Shown here piece by piece: positions 61,865-64,000 of a stretch of DNA of 64,000 bases. The stretch covers positions 5,719,633 through 5,783,632 of the forward strand of contig OX419343.1 of NCBI GenBank assembly GCA_948470475.1. Direction: 5' to 3'. Numbering within the stretch: position 1 is the stretch's first letter; every line of letters begins with the position of its first letter. Source of the DNA: Galaxea fascicularis (lineage: Eukaryota > Cnidaria > Anthozoa > Scleractinia > Euphylliidae). Below the pieces are notes generated by a model. That model made no database searches and was not told the origin of the DNA. It was given only the letters and a program-made list of their open reading frames with translations. A program made the position numbers and the translations under genes.

Positions 61865-63468
61865 CCATCGTCATCATCGTCATCGTCATCTTCATTGTTT
61901 TCGTCATCATCATCATCATTATCGTTGTCGTTGTCATCATCACCGTCAGTGATCTTTACCAATAATGCTTTGAGACACTGATATTACAAGCACTCATGGC
62001 CTTCCCCAGAATGCTAAGACGCCCTTACTATCGGCCAGTTCGTGACTCATGGTGAACTTGTGGTGATCATGATGACAATTATAGTGATTATTGTGTTTTG
62101 TTTTAAAAAGAATTTTTACCTGCCGCTGCGCAAATGGTAGTGGCCAGTTCATGAATTTTAAAAGTCAAATCTTGAGGATCCGTTAAATGGATCAAATCCT
62201 GGTCATATACCACCATATCACTCCACACTTGCACATCGACGCCTCGGCCAATACCTAAAGTGACCACTCGTATGTCTGCTTTACTCGAAGCCTCGAAAGC
62301 TTGTTTCACCCTCAGTGCATTTGATCCAGCTGCCGTGCTTCCGTCGGTGAGAATTAAAGCAAGCTTTGTAACTCCTGGCCTCGCTTCTGAAAACACTTTA
62401 GTGGCTGCTAAGTCCATGGCTTCATCTAAACGCAAACTCCTATTTTGACCCTTATCGTTTGCAATTTTGTTAACGGCTTCTTCGAAATCTGTTAAGTTGG
62501 GAAATTGGCCCAAACTGGCTTTAACAGTAGCGTTTTTCCCATAGGTTACAACTGCAGATCGCCAGTTAGGTGCATAACTTTTCATAATTATCTTTACGAA
62601 GCTCTTTTGCTTGAGTAAGTAATCATTGACTTCGCTTTTGGAGGAGTCTATCAGAAAAGTAACATCCGCAGCAAGCTGACAAGGAGGCAGAACTGAAACG
62701 AAATTATATTTCACGAAATTAGCTAGGAGCTATTAGGGGTATCCAGTTTAAGGGAATGGGACAACTTGGATACCTGGGGACAGAGAAGCAGGATGAGATG
62801 AGGAACTTTTATCGACTGAAATTTTCTAGTTACCAGGAAAGGTTTTATAAAAGGCTACCCCCCCCCCCCATCTCCAGGGGTTAACGACATGGTTACCATG
62901 CAGTTTCGTATCATTTGTCGAGTAGCTCGCTTTTGCCCTTATGTTTGGCCTTTAGAACAAATTTGGTGAAATTTAATTTCAGTAATGGAAGAGGCTCACA
63001 TACTGCAACATTTATATATTCAATATTTCGTGAAATAAAAAGAACGAGCAGTTTGCTATGGTAAATTCTATTTGAGTCACTCTGCAATTTGTCAGCAAAA
63101 ATTTGTATATGTCTTGGCAGCTTGCTCATTTTTTTGTTTGTTTTATGGGATATCTTTACTAGTGCTTTACAACAGCAAATTTAAGTTAGAAGAAACTAAC
63201 CTGCGACGTGACAGGTGGTCTTCGCTAGTTCCACAGCATTTCTCATCAGGCCAGCGAAGGATTCCATGATGACGATACCGGTGTCATTTCTCATCAACGG
63301 CCTTAAAGAAGCATGCGAAAATCCACGACCAACACCCACAAGGACAACACGAACATCCGCCCTCCTCAACGACAGCACTGAAGTCCACCAGCGTCTGTCT
63401 TTGTCCTGTTGTTCATCGACGATGATGACAGCGACTTTTGTGACTCCTTCCCTTGCTTTTGGAAATAC
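34603..63468 (-). CDS. Gene A (partial): VWA(x4)-EGF(x18)-VWA(x10) extracellular matrix-type protein
   Basis: Fourteen VWA domains and eighteen intact calcium-binding EGF exons lie in one direction. All clear exons are flanked by phase-1 introns, and exon lengths are multiples of three except VWA7. About 3,300 residues are visible. The 5' end, including any signal peptide, is beyond the right edge, and no 3' terminal exon was identified. The EGFs have DIDDC calcium ligands and the CxDxxxxYxCxC beta-hydroxylation motif, so the central block should form a rigid calcium-stabilised rod between two adhesive VWA blocks. Architecture recalls matrilin, collagen VI-like and SVEP1-type matrix proteins, but I see no collagen, sushi or pentraxin part. 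About half of the VWAs have MIDAS losses. It could be one giant gene or two adjacent genes. The 5' VWAs, EGFs and 3' VWAs are joined here on phase and lack of an internal start. No transcript evidence is available. Confidence 0.7.
35278..35482. repeat. Fold-back element: hairpin with roughly 95-base arms
   Basis: The left arm (TTTGGTATTATCAACAGAG... GACGTTTCGAGCG...) and right arm are near-perfect reverse complements meeting around GAATGGATTCAC. One short segment near the middle of each arm differs (ATCATACAT against CGTCAAGG region). It is in the intron before VWA14. Confidence 0.8.
35776..36167. mobile_element. MITE related to the 51639 element, AGGCCC/GTCAAACGCCGTAC ends
   Basis: The left end AGGCCCAGGTCAAACGCC continues into TACTTCACATGA. 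The right end is a diverged complement (TCATGTGAAGTACGGAC). An inner copy of the end lies near 35830-35875. Layout and words such as AACTAAA and AAGTTCGAC match the 51639-52036 element. Confidence 0.6.
37002..37580 (-). CDS. Gene A VWA13
   Basis: This 579-bp exon has acceptor ttttcctag|AA and donor GGCG|GTAAGA. MIDAS is DSSGS, T is in GFTRLD and D in LSDGAN. The metal site is complete. It is among the more divergent VWAs elsewhere ([13 protein letters not shown]). Confidence 0.9.
38096..38677 (-). CDS. Gene A VWA12
   Basis: This 582-bp exon has acceptor tttttgtag|CT and donor TCAG|GTAATG. MIDAS is DSSAS, T is in GETRTD and D in LTDGRQ. All metal ligands are present. Confidence 0.9.
39507..39873. 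mobile_element. CAGGAGCCCAT MITE, copy 2 (367 bp)
   Basis: The ends begin CAGGAGCCCATCACTAGG on both strands. The target duplication GCATTGA is perfect (39500-39506 and 39874-39880). The interior aligns with copy 1, including GTGAAAACGC(C/T)GTGACAGG. It lies in the intron before VWA12. Confidence 0.9.
40007..40588 (-). CDS. Gene A VWA11
   Basis: This 582-bp exon has acceptor cttttccaag|AA and donor GCAG|GTAAGA. MIDAS is DSSGS, T is in RATRID and D in LADGKQ. The metal site is complete. It has an extra cysteine pair region ([10 protein letters not shown]) with an N-glycosylation sequon. Confidence 0.9.
40931..41509 (-). CDS. Gene A VWA10, MIDAS lost
   Basis: This 579-bp exon has acceptor tgtttaag|CC and donor GCAC|GTGAGT. 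The DxSxS position reads HSPER and the later position LTTDKQ. A metal ion is unlikely to bind normally. The reading frame is open throughout, so the domain is still expressed as a fold if the gene is active. Confidence 0.88.
42108..42374 (-). CDS. Gene A VWA9, second-half exon
   Basis: This 267-bp exon has acceptor tactgttag|GA and donor GTGG|GTAAGA, both phase 1. It starts [20 protein letters not shown] and ends FKRICYGV. With the exon at 43772 it completes one VWA. The LTDG position is LTNE, so this ligand is lost. Confidence 0.85.
42565..42594. mobile_element. 30-bp perfect palindrome: minimal CAGGAGCCCAT element with target duplication
   Basis: The sequence is CAGGAGCCCAT...ATGGGCTCCTG, perfectly self-complementary over 30 bases. 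It is flanked on both sides by the 7-base ACACGAC (42558-42564 and 42595-42601). The ends are those of copies 1 and 2. It is in the intron inside VWA9. Confidence 0.85.
42919..43156. mobile_element. 238-bp TIR element, GGGCCCGGTTGTT ends
   Basis: The left end GGGCCCGGTTGTTGGAAAG and right end CTTTGAACAACCGGGCCC are inverted. Subterminal parts (CGATTAGCCTAATCC and AGATTAGCATTAATCG) are also complementary. No clear target duplication. It is in the intron inside VWA9. Confidence 0.7.
43289..43545 (+). mobile_element. tRNA-derived SINE, copy 1
   Basis: It has an A box (TGGCGCAGTGGTGAAA) and B box (GGGTTCGATTCCCGG) at tRNA spacing, then a body shared with 60722: GTCATATGTGGGTTGAGTT, TCTGC, GAGGTTTTTCTCCG. 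It has lost the tRNA acceptor end and is not a tRNA gene. It is inserted opposite to the host gene. Confidence 0.8.
43772..44083 (-). CDS. Gene A VWA9, first-half exon
   Basis: This 312-bp exon has acceptor atcctttag|CA and donor GGAG|GTAAAA, both phase 1. It begins [20 protein letters not shown]. The MIDAS aspartate is glutamate and the last serine is asparagine. The intron separating it from 42374 carries the palindrome, a TIR element and a SINE. Confidence 0.85.
44470..44700. repeat. Degenerate CCTGGTGG/AATTTT repeats
   Basis: Irregular repeats of (A)CCTGGTG and GTAGAATTTT with an inverted pair, ACCAGGTT/AACCTGGT, near 44655-44690. No transposon ends were defined. Confidence 0.5.
44929..45510 (-). 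CDS. Gene A VWA8
   Basis: This 582-bp exon has acceptor actttgaag|GA and donor GCAG|GTATTT. MIDAS is DSSGS, T is in KTTRID and D in LTDGRH. The site is complete, in contrast to the VWAs on both sides. Confidence 0.9.
45835..46417 (-). pseudogene. Gene A VWA7, exon with a frameshift and lost MIDAS
   Basis: Acceptor ccttttag|CT and donor GCAG|GTTTGT are normal, but the exon is 583 bp, one more than a multiple of three. The frame from the acceptor reads [13 protein letters not shown] and then breaks at a run of five T. The domain continues in the next frame as [14 protein letters not shown] and stays open to the donor. The first MIDAS aspartate is glutamine and LTDG is VSSA. Either a real disabling insertion or a homopolymer error in the assembly. 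Confidence 0.75.
46877..47464 (-). CDS. Gene A VWA6
   Basis: This 588-bp exon has acceptor tttcatag|AG and donor GCAG|GTATTT. MIDAS is DTSAG (last serine lost), T is replaced in GGAHID, and the third position is VTDCES. It also lacks the Cys before the first strand found in its paralogues ([12 protein letters not shown]). Metal binding is doubtful. Confidence 0.88.
47768..47794. repeat. Short interstitial telomere-like tract (CCCTAA)n
   Basis: Four CCCTAA-type units, one changed to CCCGAA. The tract begins 11 bases into the intron after the donor of VWA5. Confidence 0.75.
47811..48398 (-). CDS. Gene A VWA5, first VWA after the EGF block
   Basis: This 588-bp exon has acceptor actccacag|CA and donor GCCG|GTATGC. 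MIDAS is DSSSN (last serine lost), T is kept in GRTRID, and LTDG is LTFG. Joined in phase 1 to the last EGF. Confidence 0.9.
48399..49073 (-). other. Intron between EGF18 and VWA5
   Basis: No exon or clear repeat seen. No signal-peptide exon here, which is the main reason the EGF and downstream VWA blocks are kept in one gene. Confidence 0.5.
49074..49187 (-). CDS. Gene A EGF18
   Basis: 114 bp, phase 1-1, donor ATTG|GTAAGA. Ca-binding start [16 protein letters not shown] and hydroxylation motif [12 protein letters not shown]. Last EGF before the second VWA block. Confidence 0.92.
50082..50195 (-). CDS. Gene A EGF17
   Basis: 114 bp, donor [26 protein letters not shown], then [12 protein letters not shown]. 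The HPC in place of QPC is shared with EGF18. Confidence 0.92.
50668..50781 (-). CDS. Gene A EGF16
   Basis: 114 bp, donor [26 protein letters not shown], then [12 protein letters not shown]. The loop before the last Cys is GFTGTNC, not the usual GKNC. Confidence 0.92.
50959..51072 (-). CDS. Gene A EGF15
   Basis: 114 bp, donor [38 protein letters not shown] and GYTGLNC. It follows the long satellite-bearing intron. Confidence 0.92.
51575..52580. repeat. Palindromic AAGATCTT satellite, about 600 bp, interrupted by a MITE
   Basis: Tandem units of about 11 bases built on the self-complementary AAGATCTT core (TAAGATCTTAC/TAAGATCTTAA), present at 51575-51638 and 52037-52580. It lies in the EGF14-EGF15 intron. 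Confidence 0.9.
51639..52036. mobile_element. 398-bp MITE with long inverted ends and TA target duplication
   Basis: The ends begin AGGCCCGTTTCAAACGCC and are complementary for over 40 bases. TA flanks both sides (51637-51638, 52037-52038). Inside, GGCACGGC and AAGTTCGAC words repeat in both orientations. It is inserted inside the AAGATCTT satellite and is related to 35776-36167. Confidence 0.9.
52731..52844 (-). CDS. Gene A EGF14
   Basis: 114 bp, donor ATTA|GTAAGG, the only EGF exon here whose last base is A instead of [17 protein letters not shown], then [12 protein letters not shown]. Confidence 0.9.
53005..53118 (-). CDS. Gene A EGF13
   Basis: 114 bp, donor [38 protein letters not shown] and GFTGKNC. 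Confidence 0.92.
53205..53247 (-). pseudogene. EGF relic: first half only
   Basis: An intact acceptor (tttttgcag|AT) and [15 protein letters not shown] are followed by unrelated sequence. Cysteines 3-6 and the donor are gone. It is a deletion remnant of one 114-bp module between EGF12 and EGF13. Confidence 0.8.
53788..53901 (-). CDS. Gene A EGF12
   Basis: 114 bp, donor [26 protein letters not shown], then [12 protein letters not shown]. Confidence 0.92.
54087..54593. mobile_element. 507-bp TIR element inside an EGF exon
   Basis: The ends AGGGGCACAAAACGA and TCGTTTGGTGCCCCT are inverted with one mismatch in 15. GAGGTG occurs on both sides (54081-54086, 54596-54601). GCCAGC(C) motifs repeat inside and a long G run lies near 54377-54394. 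The ends are hAT-like, inferred. Confidence 0.65.
54647..54879. mobile_element. 233-bp TIR element inside the same EGF exon
   Basis: The ends CAGGGCCCG and CGGTCCCTG are inverted with one mismatch in nine. It sits exactly between piece 1 and piece 2 of the EGF. A target duplication is not clear. Confidence 0.55.
55138..55251 (-). CDS. Gene A EGF11
   Basis: 114 bp, donor [38 protein letters not shown] and GYHGKNC, with His in place of Thr. Confidence 0.92.
55504..55580 (-). pseudogene. EGF relic: second half, frameshifted
   Basis: TCID is followed by a shifted frame. In the other frame it reads [15 protein letters not shown]. The donor position is GCGAGA and the first half with its acceptor is absent. 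A decayed 114-bp module. Confidence 0.75.
55748..55861 (-). CDS. Gene A EGF10
   Basis: 114 bp, donor [26 protein letters not shown], then [12 protein letters not shown]. Close to EGF6, which also has VGxPCLNEG and ends CAIG. Confidence 0.92.
56057..56170 (-). CDS. Gene A EGF9
   Basis: 114 bp, donor [26 protein letters not shown], so Met replaces the Ile of [17 protein letters not shown] follows. Confidence 0.92.
56363..56476 (-). CDS. Gene A EGF8, followed by a GC-AG intron
   Basis: 114 bp with the usual phase 1-1, but the donor is ATTG|GCAAGT, a GC donor with otherwise consensus bases. [28 protein letters not shown] and GKHC. Confidence 0.9.
56703..56816 (-). CDS. Gene A EGF7
   Basis: 114 bp, donor [38 protein letters not shown] and an acidic end CAEG shared in type with EGF3. 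Confidence 0.92.
56995..57108 (-). CDS. Gene A EGF6
   Basis: 114 bp, donor [26 protein letters not shown], then [12 protein letters not shown]. Ends CAIG. Confidence 0.92.
57357..57470 (-). CDS. Gene A EGF5
   Basis: 114 bp, donor [26 protein letters not shown] and GYTRKDC in place of GYTGKNC. The glycine before the last cysteine is lost. Confidence 0.92.
57801..57914 (-). CDS. Gene A EGF4
   Basis: 114 bp, donor [26 protein letters not shown], then [12 protein letters not shown]. Confidence 0.92.
58171..58871. mobile_element. TIR element with hexamer-repeat arms and TTA duplication, carrying a nested element
   Basis: The ends GGGCTTGTTCACACTTTGAC and TCAAAGTGTGAACCAGCCC are inverted, with TTA on both sides (58168-58170, 58872-58874), as in PIF/Harbinger MITEs. 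The arms consist of CATAAG/CATAAA hexamers on one side and CTTATG on the other, so it can fold back. A second element interrupts it at 58408-58842. Confidence 0.85.
58408..58842. mobile_element. 435-bp nested TIR element, CAGCGGATTCAGG ends
   Basis: The ends CAGCGGATTCAGGTTGAGCG and its complement are followed by long, near-perfect inverted arms (TTGATTGGTTGC..., GACGTTGCTAGG...). TA flanks both sides. It sits inside the right arm of 58171-58871. Confidence 0.85.
58899..59012 (-). CDS. Gene A EGF3
   Basis: 114 bp, donor [38 protein letters not shown] and end GKSCEEG. The nested transposons end about 28 bases from its donor. Confidence 0.92.
59159..59272 (-). CDS. Gene A EGF2
   Basis: 114 bp, acceptor tttttggaag|AT (a less common GAAG end), donor [26 protein letters not shown], then [12 protein letters not shown]. 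Confidence 0.9.
59520..59633 (-). CDS. Gene A EGF1, first EGF after the 5' VWA block
   Basis: 114 bp, donor ATTG|GTAAGG. It starts [16 protein letters not shown], so Tyr replaces the fourth Asp, which may weaken calcium binding. [12 protein letters not shown] follows. Confidence 0.92.
59984..60556 (-). CDS. Gene A VWA4
   Basis: This 573-bp exon has acceptor tttccgttag|CA and donor TCAA|GTAAGT. MIDAS is DSSGS, T is in GLTRID and D in ITDGKQ. The metal site is complete. Joined in phase to EGF1. Confidence 0.9.
60722..60912 (+). mobile_element. tRNA-derived SINE, copy 2
   Basis: A box TGGCATAGTGGTGAG and B box GGGTTCGATTCCCGG, then the same body as copy 1 (TCATATGTGGGTTGAGTTTG, CTCCGGGAGGTTTTTC). 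Plus orientation in the VWA3-VWA4 intron. Confidence 0.8.
61148..61720 (-). CDS. Gene A VWA3, degenerate MIDAS
   Basis: This 573-bp exon has acceptor tttaatccag|AA and donor GCTG|GTAAGT. MIDAS is DSSDN, T is Ser in GGSRMD, and LTDG is VSSG. All three metal-contact positions are altered, though the frame is intact. Confidence 0.9.
61831..61947. repeat. ATC/GTC trinucleotide microsatellite
   Basis: About 115 bases of ATC units with GTC and ATT interruptions in the VWA2-VWA3 intron. Confidence 0.9.
62120..62692 (-). CDS. Gene A VWA2
   Basis: This 573-bp exon has acceptor cgtttcag|TT and donor GCAG|GTAAAA. MIDAS is DSSKS and LTDG is kept (LTDGST). The threonine position is lost in NRSLRLDEA. 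Confidence 0.9.
63201..63468 (-). CDS. Gene A VWA1, C-terminal half
   Basis: The donor GCAG|GTTAGT (phase 1) is clear. The frame [20 protein letters not shown]... [17 protein letters not shown] matches the second half of the other VWAs. The right boundary is uncertain: homology fades above 63468 and a weak AG lies there. The first half is either in an exon beyond the window, as in the split VWA9, or lost. LTDG is IVDE. Confidence 0.65.
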
Positions 63469-64000
63469 CTTGAGATGTATATTCAATTCATTCGTTATTT
63501 TATCATGGATTGATGATAATAAGGGTTGAGCCTTTAGAAAAGTGATGGGGGTTGGGTGGGGTGGGTTATTTTTGGCTTGTACGATATTTTTTGGTGTCAT
63601 CTTGTCTTCTTTCTTCATTGCACATTTTTTCTTTCTCTCTTTTACTTGCACGAATTGTTTTTGGCTTTTTTCCCACCTCCCCCCGTCACTTTTCTAATGG
63701 TCCATCTCCAAGTTGTTTTGGTTTGTCGGAGACTGAGTTTTAAGGCCTCGAAGCCTACACAAAACTCGACTCTTTGAAGACTCGACTCTTTTTTTTGCGG
63801 TTCCGCCAGCAAAAATTTGGTGCTGTGCGGAAACATAGCTAGTTGCTAAGACTAAATGGCGATTGGCCTTGTCCTAAAACTACGCTTATGTTGCTTATTT
63901 CAATCTGTGTAACAAATTTCTACAGATATTTGTCTCCACTTTATCGTCATGCTCGGGCACAGGTTGAAAAAGTGGAAGATATGAACTCATGCCGCTGTGT
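63469..64000. other. Right edge, no feature recognised
   Basis: An open minus frame continues to 63651 but shows no VWA similarity and is basic and low-complexity. It is probably intron. Confidence 0.5.

Overview
The window is animal genomic DNA, most likely from a cnidarian such as a scleractinian coral or a sea anemone. The evidence is short exons with GT-AG introns that each encode one extracellular module (von Willebrand A, thrombospondin type 1, Ca-binding EGF, PAN/apple), almost all bounded by phase-1 introns, moderate-to-low GC, and many short inverted-repeat transposons and tRNA-derived SINEs. Every gene I can support lies on the minus strand and encodes a secreted or matrix-type protein. 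Species is inferred, not proven. Exon ends were placed by eye from splice sites, reading frame and exon length.

Three paralogous multi-domain genes lie head to tail, read right to left. Gene A enters from beyond the right edge and its last recognisable exon is at 34603. Its visible order is VWA x4, EGF x18 (every intact EGF exon exactly 114 bp, phase 1-1) with three broken EGF relics among them, then VWA x10, about 3,300 residues. Gene B (26009 to about 10058) is complete or nearly so: signal-peptide exon, VWA, TSP1 x12, VWA x5, about 1,700 residues. This resembles the VWA/TSP1 'coadhesin-like' proteins of coral skeletal matrix. Gene C (starts 6670, leaves at the left edge) is signal peptide, PAN/apple, EGF, then the first half of a VWA. 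Genes B and C each have a TATA-like box upstream of a small signal-peptide exon.

The modules suggest adhesive proteins: VWA domains with a MIDAS metal site for ligand binding, TSP1 repeats with the WxxW ladder, and Ca-binding EGFs that would form a rod. Gene B keeps its MIDAS residues nearly intact. About half of gene A's VWAs have lost one or more, and one carries a frameshift. Because the exons are symmetric (1-1), modules can be duplicated, lost or skipped without changing frame, and the locus shows several stages of this: near-identical neighbouring TSP1 exons, half-deleted EGFs, and an EGF exon cut into three by transposons.

Between and inside the genes are many non-autonomous transposons. 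They include a family with a 7-bp target duplication and a 30-bp copy that is nothing but two abutting terminal repeats, Harbinger-like TTA/TA elements, a nested pair, a fold-back hairpin, a palindromic AAGATCTT satellite carrying its own insertion, and a short telomere-like tract beside a splice donor. No convincing plus-strand protein gene, rRNA, functional tRNA or CRISPR array was seen.
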